A DNA stretch of 42,691 nucleotides from an uncultured Alphaproteobacteria bacterium. GTDB taxonomy: Bacteria > Pseudomonadota > Alphaproteobacteria > Rhodobacterales > Rhodobacteraceae. Below are positions 24,557 to 33,233 of the stretch, piece by piece (position 1 is the stretch's first letter; each line of letters begins with the position of its first letter). The translations under genes and the position numbers were made by a program. The stretch spans positions 1 through 42,691 of the forward strand of contig CACDWF010000015.1 in assembly GCA_902556405.1 (NCBI GenBank), in the 5' to 3' direction. The notes below the pieces were generated by a model. It was given only the letters and a program-made list of their open reading frames with translations. It ran no database searches and was not told where the DNA came from.

Positions 24557-25672
24557 ATGAACAATCCTGCGATAGAAAATTTTAGTAGTGAGATAACACC
24601 AGCATTTCAGTTTGGCCTTCCCTATCTTTTTGCACCATTAATGATGATCTCGTGGATATTCGGGGGGTGGACAATACTTCTTGTGCCAATATTTGGGTAT
24701 GTCGTTATTACATTTTTTGATGCTTTGATAGGAAAGAAGCTAATCAAGCCCAATGAAGGTAGTGGCGTTTCGGAGGACCGTTATAAATATGTTCTTTATG
24801 GCTGGGTTCCCGTACAGTTCTTTTTGATCTTTGGCAGTTTATCTACAATATTTATGTTTGACCATCTTAGCGGCATTGAAGCATTTTTTCTTATGATAGT
24901 TCAAGGCATCATATCAGGTGCAGTGGGAATTGTCTTTGCACATGAGCTTATGCACCAAAAAACAAAGTTTGAGAGATTTTTATCAGATCTATTGATGGGG
25001 ATGGCTCTATATGGTCACTTTAGAACCGAACATGTTCTGGTTCATCATCGGCATGTTGGAACACGTAAAGATGCGGTCACTGCAAGATATGGGGAAAATT
25101 TCTATAGATTTTTTATCCGTGTGGTTCCTGAGTGTTTTTTGTCTTCTTGGAACACAGAAAAGGAGCTATTGCAGAAGAAAAATTTGCCTTTGTGGGATTT
25201 TCAAAATCCTTTTTATATTTATGTCGGTCTCATGCTTTTCTTTTTATTGCTAGCTTTCCTAATCGGAGGGATACTCGGCGCCGTATGTTTTTTCATACAA
25301 GCTTTAGTTGCGGTATTACATTTGGAGGTCGTAAATTACATTGAGCATTACGGTCTTGTGAGGCAGAAGTTAGACAATGGAAAGTTTGAGCCAACTCGAC
25401 CGCATCACAGTTGGAATGCTAACGAGCACGCGAGTAATCTTTTGCTGATTAATCTTCAAAAGCACTCAGATCACCATGCGAGACCAAACAAGAAATATCA
25501 ACATCTCCAATCATATGATGCAGACAACGCCCCTCAGTTACCTTTTGGCTATCCTTTGATGGTGCTTTTAAGTTTAATTCCACAATTTTGGATGAAAGTT
25601 ATGAATCCAAAAGTCTTGGAGTGGAGAAAACGTTTTTATCCAGAATTACAAGAGTGGTCGGAGGGCCCATAA
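24557..25672 (+). CDS. alkB: Alkane 1-monooxygenase AlkB
   Basis: Membrane di-iron hydroxylase that oxidises medium-chain alkanes (or a related substrate) to primary alcohols. All four AlkB signatures are present in 371 residues: HELMHQ (129-134), EHVLVHHRHVG (158-168), NYIEHYG (260-266) and LQKHSDHH (300-307). About six membrane segments flank the histidine boxes. No rubredoxin domain is fused and no rubredoxin or rubredoxin reductase gene lies in the window, so the electron donors must be encoded elsewhere. It abuts the GYD-protein gene tail to tail with no gap. Confidence 0.93.
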   Translation: MNNPAIENFSSEITPAFQFGLPYLFAPLMMISWIFGGWTILLVPIFGYVVITFFDALIGKKLIKPNEGSGVSEDRYKYVLYGWVPVQFFLIFGSLSTIFMFDHLSGIEAFFLMIVQGIISGAVGIVFAHELMHQKTKFERFLSDLLMGMALYGHFRTEHVLVHHRHVGTRKDAVTARYGENFYRFFIRVVPECFLSSWNTEKELLQKKNLPLWDFQNPFYIYVGLMLFFLLLAFLIGGILGAVCFFIQALVAVLHLEVVNYIEHYGLVRQKLDNGKFEPTRPHHSWNANEHASNLLLINLQKHSDHHARPNKKYQHLQSYDADNAPQLPFGYPLMVLLSLIPQFWMKVMNPKVLEWRKRFYPELQEWSEGP

Positions 25673-25996
25673 TCAGGTTCCTGGAGGAGTGTAGGAACTA
25701 GCAACATTTTTCGCCATCTTGAGAGCTCTATCTATATCGATCTCACTGAGCGTTACGAGATCCTTGATGGCTCCGCTAGCATTAACGGCAATGGCCGCGC
25801 CCAAAGCAACATCTTCGGATGGAACTTCGAAGGTTACTACGATATCGTATTGACCTCTAGTAAACATCATATCTGTAAGTGTTGCGCCTGCGCTACTAAC
25901 AACGGCTTCCATTACTTTTCTTCTTTCAGAATAACTGCTTCCAATCATACCCTTCCATGCTGACTCATTATATTTTGCTAAGGCTATTACTTTCAT
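25673..25996 (-). CDS. GYD domain protein
   Basis: Small soluble protein (107 aa) of the GYD family, with a ferredoxin-like dimeric barrel. The family name motif appears as G-Q-Y-D in R-G-Q-Y-D-I-V-V-T-F. Also typical are KVIALAKY at the start and GAAIAVNASGAI in the middle. Function is unknown across the family. The Shine-Dalgarno is weak (GGTGG). It converges on alkB with adjacent stop codons. It is followed 40 nt away by ung reading the same way, but its own promoter position is unclear. Confidence 0.85.
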   Translation of the reverse strand: MKVIALAKYNESAWKGMIGSSYSERRKVMEAVVSSAGATLTDMMFTRGQYDIVVTFEVPSEDVALGAAIAVNASGAIKDLVTLSEIDIDRALKMAKNVASSYTPPGT

Positions 25997-26036
25997 TTTT
26001 AATATACCACCTATAGATTAAAATCTTAATCCTTAT

Positions 26037-26711
26037 TCACAGTTCCCAATTAATGCAGGGAATACCATTTTCATCTAAATATTCGTTTGTTTTTGAAAAT
26101 GGTTTTGAACCAAAAAATCCATTTGCAGCTGAATATGGTGAAGGGTGAGCACTCTTTATAATTAGATTTGCATCCCCGATTAAAAAGGTCCCTTTTTCCT
26201 GGGCTTTTTTTCCCCATAAAATATACACCAAATTTGTTTTCTCTTGATTTAGTAAAGAAAGTACTTTGTCGGTAAAGATTTCCCAACCCTTATTCTGGTG
26301 GGATGCTGGTTTGCTCTTTTCAACGGTCAATACAGTATTTAACAGCAAAACACCTTCTTTCGCCCACTTTTCAAGGCTTCCCGACTTAGGTCGGGCTATG
26401 CCGATATCTGATTTTAACTCTTTAAAGATATTTTCAAGAGATGGGGGCGGCTGAACACCATCTTTTACGGAGAAACTTAGACCATGTGCTTGTCCCCTAC
26501 CATGGTAGGGGTCTTGACCTAAAATTACGACCTTTACCTTCTCAAACGGAGTAAAGTTAAACGCTGAAAAGATTTCTGATCCTATGGGAAAAATTTCCTT
26601 TCCCACCTTTTTTTCCGTCTTCAAGAAATCACTTAATTGTCGCATGTAGGGTTTTTTGAACTCATCAATCAGCCGCTTTCTCCAGCTTTCTTCAATATTG
26701 ATAGTAGACAA
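26037..26711 (-). CDS. ung: Uracil-DNA glycosylase
   Basis: Family 1 UNG that removes uracil from DNA at the start of base-excision repair. The catalytic water-activating D67 lies in GQDPYHG (65-71). The uracil-recognition loop LLLNTVLTV, the Y-I-L-W-G-K-K-A strand, and the minor-groove loop HPSPYSA all follow in the right order. The 224 residues match the family. The start is TTG with AAGGA 5-6 nt upstream; no upstream in-frame ATG is seen. Confidence 0.95.
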   Translation of the reverse strand: MSTINIEESWRKRLIDEFKKPYMRQLSDFLKTEKKVGKEIFPIGSEIFSAFNFTPFEKVKVVILGQDPYHGRGQAHGLSFSVKDGVQPPPSLENIFKELKSDIGIARPKSGSLEKWAKEGVLLLNTVLTVEKSKPASHQNKGWEIFTDKVLSLLNQEKTNLVYILWGKKAQEKGTFLIGDANLIIKSAHPSPYSAANGFFGSKPFSKTNEYLDENGIPCINWEL

Positions 26712-26793
26712 GTTATTTCCTTACTAAAACTGAGATGCAATTCTTTATGTAATAGTTTAGTATAAAAAAAGTGCCCATGGATACCTTATTTTA

Positions 26794-28074
26794 ATGATTG
26801 AAAAAGAGCTTTCCGAAAAAATAAATATTGAAGTTGATAAACTTTTTGATGATCAAATAAGGTTCACTCAAAAGTTAACTAGATTTCCTTCTTTACGTGG
26901 GCAAGAGCATACAGCTCAAGATTTTCTCTTTGATGAATTGACAAAGCGAAATTATGCAGTTGATAGGTGGACGGTGAATGTGGAAGACATTAAAGATCAC
27001 CCAGGATTTTCACCAGTAAAGGTAGATTATTCAAATGCAATAAATATAGTTGGTACCCATAGACCCAAAAAAGAGATAGGCAGATCTCTTATACTTAATG
27101 GCCATATTGATGTGGTTCCAGAGGGACCTTATGAAATGTGGTCACGCAACCCCTTTGATCCAGCAATTGAGGGAGACTGGATGTATGGTAGGGGAGGGGC
27201 AGATATGAAAGCAGGTATTGTCTCTAACATATTTGCATTGGACGCCATAAGAAGCCTAGGTTACCAACCAGCTGCACGTGTTCATATTCAGTCAGTAGTA
27301 GAAGAGGAATGCACAGGAAATGGTGCGCTAGCATGTTTGGTTAGAGGATATAATGCTGAAGCTGCAATTATTCCAGAACCAGTAGATGATAAACTAGTTA
27401 GAGGAAATGTTGGTGTTTTGTGGTTTAAGGTAAGTGTAAAAGGTTTGCCTGTACATGTAAGAGAAGCAGGGTCTGGTCAAAATGCAATTGAAGCATGCTT
27501 TCCCATAATAAAAGCACTAAGAAAACTTGAGGAGACGTGGAATGCAGAAAAGACAAATTATAAATATTATAAAGATACTGAACATCCTATAAATTTTAAT
27601 GTCGGTAAAATAAAGGGAGGTGACTGGGCTTCTTCTGTCCCATCTTGGTGTGAATTTGACTGTCGGATTGCAATTTTTCCTGATTGGGACCCAAAAGAAA
27701 AATCATTAGAAATAGAAAAATGCATTAGAGAAGCTTCACTAAGTGATGCTTTTCTCTCAAATAATCCTCCTCAAATTGAGTGGAATGGATTTTTTGCAAA
27801 AGGCTATGTTTTAGAAGAGGGTACTGAAGCTGAGAGAGTATTAGGCGAGGCACATTTTCTTGCTTACGAAGGAGATATGAAGAGCTTTATTAGCCCTGCA
27901 TACCTGGATGCTAGAGTATTTATGGTATACGGAGATTGCCCCTGTCTGGTATATGGGCCATATTCGGAAAATATTCATGGTTTTGATGAAAGAGTAAGCT
28001 TGAGTTCCGTCAGGAAAATAACAAAGACAATAGCTCTATTCATCGCAGACTGGTGTAAACTGGAAAAGATTTAG
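26794..28074 (+). CDS. M20 family deacylase (ArgE/DapE type)
   Basis: Di-zinc amidohydrolase of the acetylornithine deacetylase/succinyl-diaminopimelate desuccinylase class, 426 residues. Metal ligands sit in L-N-G-H104-I-D106-V-V, G-R-G-G-A-D137-M-K, and the VVEEECTGNG glutamate pair at 170-171. The dimerisation domain (about 205-320) is normal, as is the C-terminal HGFDERV histidine. Without arg or dap neighbours the substrate cannot be fixed; an N-acyl amino acid or carbamoyl compound is possible. It is monocistronic by layout. Confidence 0.88.
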   Translation: MIEKELSEKINIEVDKLFDDQIRFTQKLTRFPSLRGQEHTAQDFLFDELTKRNYAVDRWTVNVEDIKDHPGFSPVKVDYSNAINIVGTHRPKKEIGRSLILNGHIDVVPEGPYEMWSRNPFDPAIEGDWMYGRGGADMKAGIVSNIFALDAIRSLGYQPAARVHIQSVVEEECTGNGALACLVRGYNAEAAIIPEPVDDKLVRGNVGVLWFKVSVKGLPVHVREAGSGQNAIEACFPIIKALRKLEETWNAEKTNYKYYKDTEHPINFNVGKIKGGDWASSVPSWCEFDCRIAIFPDWDPKEKSLEIEKCIREASLSDAFLSNNPPQIEWNGFFAKGYVLEEGTEAERVLGEAHFLAYEGDMKSFISPAYLDARVFMVYGDCPCLVYGPYSENIHGFDERVSLSSVRKITKTIALFIADWCKLEKI

Positions 28075-28102
28075 TTTTAAGAAATCTTTAAAATCTGAAC
28101 TA

Positions 28103-28801
28103 CTAATCTGGCATCATCCCTGTTGGCACAGCTTTACCGTTCATAATCAATTTTGGATCTTCTTTAATTCCAACTAGTTTGGGCCTGCTATTCAGATATT
28201 CGGATACGCCATTAAGATTTTCTATCGCGCTAAAAAAGTTAACAATACTGGGCCAATCATCGAAGGTAGTGGGCTTCAAAACGCGAATCATCGATAATTG
28301 ATGGTATACCCCAAAATCACAGTATGACGGGTTATCTCCAAGAAAAAATGGGCCGCCTTTATACCTCTCTAAATATTTATTGAAATAAAATATCTTTGGC
28401 TCAAAACTAGTTAAAATTGTTTTCTTGAGAGCTTCATATTCCTCTCCGGTCTTAAAGTTTATTGTCGCGTTGAGGGGTTGGAATAGCTCTTGGCTTGACT
28501 CGAATATAGCGTCGGCTATTGCTCGATCTTCCTCATTCGCAGGAAGGGTATTCGCTAATTTAGCTGTAAATCGCATTATTGAGCCACTTTGCCAAATCGT
28601 GGTTTGGTTATCTACGATAAGAACAGGTAGCTGACCAAACCCAATTTCTTTTTTCATTTCCGGCCAAGATTTTTCAAAATATTCCCACGCCATATGATAG
28701 GTGTAGGGAACGTTGCCATAGCATAATTGCATTTGTATAGCTTCTGTAAAAGCGCGCATTTTAAAATACACGAGATCCAGTTTCGGAAAAGATTTCTCCA
28801 T
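28103..28801 (-). CDS. Glutathione S-transferase family protein
   Basis: Soluble GST-fold protein, 232 residues. The N-terminal thioredoxin domain has FGQLPVLIVDN with the cis-proline, followed by a G-S-I-M-R-F glutathione-contact stretch at about 70-77. The all-alpha C-terminal domain includes FFLGDNPSYCDFGVYHQLS, the GST helix-6 motif. The catalytic residue is not obvious. A TTAGGAGACACCCC leader supplies the Shine-Dalgarno. It likely detoxifies electrophiles, which fits the several oxidases and GST-fold genes nearby. Confidence 0.88.
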   Translation of the reverse strand: MEKSFPKLDLVYFKMRAFTEAIQMQLCYGNVPYTYHMAWEYFEKSWPEMKKEIGFGQLPVLIVDNQTTIWQSGSIMRFTAKLANTLPANEEDRAIADAIFESSQELFQPLNATINFKTGEEYEALKKTILTSFEPKIFYFNKYLERYKGGPFFLGDNPSYCDFGVYHQLSMIRVLKPTTFDDWPSIVNFFSAIENLNGVSEYLNSRPKLVGIKEDPKLIMNGKAVPTGMMPD

Positions 28802-28916
28802 GGGGTGTCTCCTAATTCTAAGTGCAGCGCAAACAACAAATGAAGCTGTTGCGTTACTAATGAAGTTAATTTACTCATTAGGAGTATATCATAAATTATT
28901 TAAGGATTAGCCCTTT

Positions 28917-29330
28917 TTGTTAATAACAATTATTTTTTCAGCTATTGAGGCTATTCTTCTTTTTTTAGGGATATTTTCTCCTTTTGCAAGGATACAAGAA
29001 TTCTGGATTTTTAAGGAGGAGTTTTCAATTCATAGTTTAATTATTGCTCTATTTGACCAACAAAATTTCTTGCTTGGTGGAACAATTTTGGTCTTTGGTG
29101 TTTTAATCCCTTTAATGAGGCTATGTACAAATTTTATACCAATCGCTAGACTGAAAAATTTAAATTTACATAAATTGGCTATGGTGGACATATTCTTAAT
29201 AAGCTTTCTTCTCTTCTCTTCTCAACTGTCCTATTTCTTTGAGGTCAGTCTACTGAAGGGGTTTTATTTTTTGTTTGCAGCATTGGTTGTAAGCTACGTA
29301 AATCACTGGACTATGAAGAGTATGAAATAA
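28917..29330 (+). CDS. Single-domain PqiA-like membrane protein
   Basis: Membrane protein (137 aa) resembling one half of paraquat-inducible protein A. It has about four hydrophobic segments (2-22, 48-66, 84-101, 106-124) and PqiA-like stretches F-S-I-H-S-L-I-I-A-L and LHKLAMVDIFLIS. PqiA proteins help lipid transport to the outer membrane with MCE proteins, but no pqiB-like gene is nearby. The start is TTG with AAGGA 10 nt upstream. Its TAA overlaps the next ATG (TAATG), so the next gene is coupled. Confidence 0.75.
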   Translation: MLITIIFSAIEAILLFLGIFSPFARIQEFWIFKEEFSIHSLIIALFDQQNFLLGGTILVFGVLIPLMRLCTNFIPIARLKNLNLHKLAMVDIFLISFLLFSSQLSYFFEVSLLKGFYFLFAALVVSYVNHWTMKSMK

Positions 29331-29734
29331 TGTCAGAAAATGAATTACTTATTGAAAAAGAAAAATTTCTTGGTCGGTTGGTAGAAATAAACTGGTATTT
29401 TATGGCAATAAAAAAAATAACAACCACTGCCAAAAGAAAAAAATTCTTAGCGATTTTGGAGAAACAAATTTCCCAAGAAGCAAATGCCTCAAATGTCATT
29501 TTTGTAGAAGAGCATGGAGATGTGTATGTTTGCATGATATTCAGGGCTAAAAGTATCATTAAAAAAGTTGTGATTGATGTTTTGGACCAAAACCTCAGAA
29601 AACCAATTCAGCCAAATTTGCAAGCAGGAAATGTCTACATTTATGGAGCTTCTGGAACGATTTTTCAACCAAGTGTCAAAAATGGTCATCCAGATATTAT
29701 AGATAGTGAAAAATCCGGTGATTTTGATGCTTAG
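29330..29734 (+). CDS. Unknown protein coupled to the PqiA-like gene
   Basis: I recognise no family in these 134 residues. It has a lysine-rich N-terminal helical region (about 1-55), then a beta-rich stretch, NVIFVEEHGDVYVCMIF, and a G-N-V-Y-I-Y-G-A-S-G-T-I-F segment, with a polar tail. It has no signal peptide or strong membrane helix. The one-base overlap with the upstream stop indicates translational coupling, so it probably works with the PqiA-like membrane protein. Confidence 0.75.
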   Translation: MSENELLIEKEKFLGRLVEINWYFMAIKKITTTAKRKKFLAILEKQISQEANASNVIFVEEHGDVYVCMIFRAKSIIKKVVIDVLDQNLRKPIQPNLQAGNVYIYGASGTIFQPSVKNGHPDIIDSEKSGDFDA

Positions 29735-29769
29735 TATAATAAAAATACTATCTCTTTGAGATATTCACA

Positions 29770-30654
29770 TCAATGGGCGATTTTTAGTGCCTTTTTACCT
29801 AAATGAATTGTTACAGGTAATTCCCCTAAGTATTCTCCATCTCCTGAGACAATTGAGCTCCATGTATCTGAGGTGAGACTTTCTATTTTTAAGCTCCGAA
29901 CGTGAGTATTTGTCACTGCATGATGGAATATATGCTTTCCAGAGAAGACCTTAATTAATAATTCCACAGCTTGAAGTCGACTAAGTTTCTTTGCAAACAA
30001 TAAGTTTAATTTGTCTCTGAACTTTTTTGCATCAGGAGCAATATACATCCCACCGCCAGTATATTCTGAAGCAGCCCCTGCTAATATAAGGTTCCTCATC
30101 TCCATTTTTTGGGACTCGGTGGTAACAGCATACTTATGTGATTTTAAGTTAATGAAGCTTATTAATGCAGCGGAGGCATATAATAGTGGCCCTTTAAGCA
30201 CCGGTATCTGAGAAGCACGAAATGAAGCCTCACTTAATAATCCAACCCCAGCATTCGTTAGAGAAATTCGGCTATTATCTGAAAAGACAAGTTTCAAATA
30301 CCTAACCGACTTAAAATTACGACGCCGGATCGCATCAATTGCTTTTTCCAGTGTGCTGATATCCAGAGATCTAGCAAAGTCATTTCCTCTTCCGAATGGA
30401 AGGATAGCCATGTTACAAGAGCAATCTATTGCTTTATGGGCAATTATATTTATGAAGCCATCACCTCCACAGGCCACGATAAAATATTTCCTCAACATGA
30501 ACTCCTGCGCCTTTTTCCCAGCATCTTCTGCAGACTTTGAAAAATAAATTTTGGGTTTAGAGCTGGGATCTATACTGTCAATCACGCGTTTTTTATTCCT
30601 CTTTGATAGCTTTCCTGATATTGGATTCACTATATAAACAATTTTTTCTTTCAT
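29770..30654 (-). CDS. Diacylglycerol kinase-like lipid kinase
   Basis: DAGK/YegS-type lipid kinase with 294 residues. The ATP-binding GGDG is at 63-66 in V-A-C-G-G-D-G-F-I-N, followed by LPFGRGNDFARSL, the standard second motif. Members phosphorylate diacylglycerol, sphingoid bases or similar lipids at the membrane. The N-terminal VNPISGK is also typical. The Shine-Dalgarno is weak. It is divergent from the DMT transporter gene. Confidence 0.9.
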   Translation of the reverse strand: MKEKIVYIVNPISGKLSKRNKKRVIDSIDPSSKPKIYFSKSAEDAGKKAQEFMLRKYFIVACGGDGFINIIAHKAIDCSCNMAILPFGRGNDFARSLDISTLEKAIDAIRRRNFKSVRYLKLVFSDNSRISLTNAGVGLLSEASFRASQIPVLKGPLLYASAALISFINLKSHKYAVTTESQKMEMRNLILAGAASEYTGGGMYIAPDAKKFRDKLNLLFAKKLSRLQAVELLIKVFSGKHIFHHAVTNTHVRSLKIESLTSDTWSSIVSGDGEYLGELPVTIHLGKKALKIAH

Positions 30655-30780
30655 AATTTTTCAGAGGTATAACTATAACTGTAGAAGTTAGAGTTTAAAC
30701 AGAACGGGCTTAAACAACAAATAATTATACAAACCAAGATTTGTGCTCTACTAGTGTTTAAACCAACCACCAAATTTAAA

Positions 30781-31668
30781 ATGACTAAGTTACTCAACAA
30801 GCGATGGAATGGAATAGCGATTGTATTATTGTCTTCAATCTTTTTTGCGTTCGTTCCGACGTCTGCAAAAGTTGCTTTGGATGGTGGCGTATCTCTAATG
30901 GCTTTGCTAATGTCCAGATGTCTTATCGGTTTAATAATTCTAGGCCCTTTGACATATTGTCTGCGGGAACCCATTTTTGTAGATAGAAAAAAAGTTCCTA
31001 TATTGATACTCGTTAGTATTATTTCAGTTTGTTTAATCGCATCAACTTACCACGCTATTGGTTACATTAGTATCGCTCTTGTCTTAATGATTATTTATCT
31101 GTTTCCCATCGGGGTAGCCCTTATTACAACAATTAAAGGAGAAGAACATTTATCACGAACTCAATGGTTAAGTATCATAGGTGTTCTATTTGGTCTAGTT
31201 ATCCTAATTTTAGATGAACCATCAGAGACAAGTTTATACGGAATCTTTATTAGTGTTATAGGTCTCTTATTATTTATCGCATTTATATACTTCACGGGGA
31301 AGTTAGTGAATGAGATAAGCTCAGTTACGATAAACTTACAGTTGAGTTTTTTCAGTGTGATTTTGTTAATAATATATATCTTATTTGTACCTATGGAACT
31401 TTCGCTTCCTTCCAATAACTATGGTTGGTTAGGTATACTAGGTAATGGAATGTTTTACGTCTTAAGTTATGTTCTCTTTTTTATTGGCTCGAAAGCTATA
31501 GGTATTACAACGGCTTCTGTTTTAGCTTTAACAGAACCCCTTTTTGCTACGATTGTAGCACTTTTTATTCTCAGTCAGTATTTGTCGTTACAGGAATTAT
31601 CTGGTTTTATTGTAACACTTTGTTTTTTGTCTTTATTCTTGATATTTGCTCACAAAAAAGATGGATAA
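30781..31668 (+). CDS. DMT/EamA family transporter
   Basis: Ten-segment drug/metabolite transporter made of two EamA repeats (295 residues from this start). The first repeat covers about residues 8-135 and the second about 145-290, each with alternating hydrophobic helices. S-I-F-F-A-F-V-P-T-S-A-K near the N-terminus is typical. An upstream GTG at 30754 would add nine residues; neither start has a clear Shine-Dalgarno. Substrate unknown; amino acids, nucleosides or small metabolites are typical exports. Confidence 0.88.
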   Translation: MTKLLNKRWNGIAIVLLSSIFFAFVPTSAKVALDGGVSLMALLMSRCLIGLIILGPLTYCLREPIFVDRKKVPILILVSIISVCLIASTYHAIGYISIALVLMIIYLFPIGVALITTIKGEEHLSRTQWLSIIGVLFGLVILILDEPSETSLYGIFISVIGLLLFIAFIYFTGKLVNEISSVTINLQLSFFSVILLIIYILFVPMELSLPSNNYGWLGILGNGMFYVLSYVLFFIGSKAIGITTASVLALTEPLFATIVALFILSQYLSLQELSGFIVTLCFLSLFLIFAHKKDG

Positions 31669-31747
31669 AAAATTATTTTTAAATTTAGTCAAAGAGAATT
31701 AAGTTATACAGTAATGTATTTAAAAAAAACCTTCTTACATTCCTATT

Positions 31748-32392
31748 ATGGAAAATAATTTAAAAAAAACTCTAATGTCTCAAATGCTCGAGCATGTCCC
31801 AGACCTTGGATGGAGCTGGGATGCTTTATATAAAGCCGCAAAAATTGCCAAAAAAACTAAAAATCCCAATAGAGAAGAATTGCAAACTCTTTTTGGCAAT
31901 AAAATCTCAAATATAATAGAAACGTTCAACGATAAATTAGACGAGGATATGTATGCTATATTTAATAACGATAACAAAAAAGATCTTGGGACTACTGATA
32001 CAGTAAAGGCACTTATTTTATCTAGGCTTAAAGCATCTACAAATGACAAGAGTATCATCAAAACTTCTCTTCTTTTTATGGCACAGCCGAGAAATGCGTA
32101 TGATGCATTCAAACAGGTAATGAAAACGTCCAATAAAATTTGGGAAATAGCAGGCGATACCTCGAGCGGAGGAACCTTCTATTCAAAAAGACTTATCTTG
32201 TCAGGAGTATATTCTTCCACTTTAGCTCACTGGCTTGCAAAAGAGACCCGAAGTGTTGGAGAGTCTGAGTATTTTCTGGACCGAAGGCTCGATGATGTCA
32301 AAAAATTTGGTAAAATTTCTAAACAGTCTATTGATGTATTTGAGAAAACTAAACGTGAGCTAGGCTCAATTATTACAAGAAAGTATAGATGA
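31748..32392 (+). CDS. COQ9 family protein
   Basis: COQ9 homologue (214 aa) that supports ubiquinone biosynthesis, probably by presenting lipid intermediates to hydroxylases. Features are an N-terminal helical region with GWSWDALYKAAK, then the COQ9 core: I-W-E-I-A-G-D-T-S, Y-S-K-R-L-I-L-S-G-V-Y-S-S-T, and Y-F-L-D-R-R-L-D-D-V near the C-terminus. COQ9 is common in alphaproteobacteria and mitochondria, which supports the taxonomic guess. No strong Shine-Dalgarno is seen. A GST-like gene follows 43 nt later. Confidence 0.88.
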   Translation: MENNLKKTLMSQMLEHVPDLGWSWDALYKAAKIAKKTKNPNREELQTLFGNKISNIIETFNDKLDEDMYAIFNNDNKKDLGTTDTVKALILSRLKASTNDKSIIKTSLLFMAQPRNAYDAFKQVMKTSNKIWEIAGDTSSGGTFYSKRLILSGVYSSTLAHWLAKETRSVGESEYFLDRRLDDVKKFGKISKQSIDVFEKTKRELGSIITRKYR

Positions 32393-32435
32393 GACCTAGT
32401 TCCTAACTATAAAATTAAAGTCATATAGAAAATAA

Positions 32436-33218
32436 ATGAGCGAAAAAATCAGAATATTCTCTTACTTGCCGAATCCGAGGGTATGGAAGTCTTTAATAAC
32501 GGGTAGGCTTGGTGGAGTAAAAGTAAAGGTCCTGGGAGATAAACCAAAAAATTTAGTTGATTGGTTATGGGACTTCGATGCAGTGAAGTTAAGTAATTTA
32601 GAACCTGATGAAATAAAGCACTTTGAAAGACAGGGGAAAAGGGGGTTTGAGGGAAGTCTCTACAAAACGGATAGCTTTCTTGATAAGCATCCATTTGGCA
32701 CGGTACCCGCTGGGTTCAATAGCGATGGTTCGATAGGAATATTTGAGTCTAATAGTATAATGCGAGCAGTATCTCGAAGTTCTACTATTACCTCACTATA
32801 TGGAGATAGCGATCCTTATTTACAATCACGAATAGACAGTTTTCTTGATGCTAATCTTGTCTTTTCAAGAGAGTTTCAAGTATATGTTTTAGAATTAAAG
32901 TCATTAAATGATCAGTTCTATAACAGAATGAAAGCAGCCTATTCATTCTATTTGAGTGGTATAGAAAATGCTCTATCAACAGGAAAGTTCATCTCCGGAT
33001 CATGTTTGACAATAGCTGATATCTCATTTGTATGTGATGTTGCACAATTTTTAAGAGAAAGAGATCGACAAGCCGTCATAAATGAGCAGGGATACGAGAT
33101 TATATCAAAGAATTTTGAGCACGATTTTCCTAAATCATGCAAACACTTGCTGACCTTATATAATAAAGAAGAGTTTCAAGAATTCATGAAAGGCTATCTT
33201 GATGGGATCTTGAATTGA
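32436..33218 (+). CDS. Glutathione S-transferase-like protein
   Basis: GST-fold protein of 260 residues. The N-terminal R-I-F-S-Y-L-P-N-P-R-V-W-K thioredoxin strand resembles eEF1B-gamma/GST proteins. F-G-T-V-P-A-G-F holds the cis-proline, and F-E-S-N-S-I-M-R-A the glutathione contact. The C-terminal domain has FISGSCLTIADISFVCDVAQF, the helix-6 motif. Activity and substrate cannot be read. It ends 15 nt before the convergent MFS gene, with no terminator between. Confidence 0.82.
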   Translation: MSEKIRIFSYLPNPRVWKSLITGRLGGVKVKVLGDKPKNLVDWLWDFDAVKLSNLEPDEIKHFERQGKRGFEGSLYKTDSFLDKHPFGTVPAGFNSDGSIGIFESNSIMRAVSRSSTITSLYGDSDPYLQSRIDSFLDANLVFSREFQVYVLELKSLNDQFYNRMKAAYSFYLSGIENALSTGKFISGSCLTIADISFVCDVAQFLRERDRQAVINEQGYEIISKNFEHDFPKSCKHLLTLYNKEEFQEFMKGYLDGILN

Positions 33219-33233
33219 CAATTTATATTCGGA

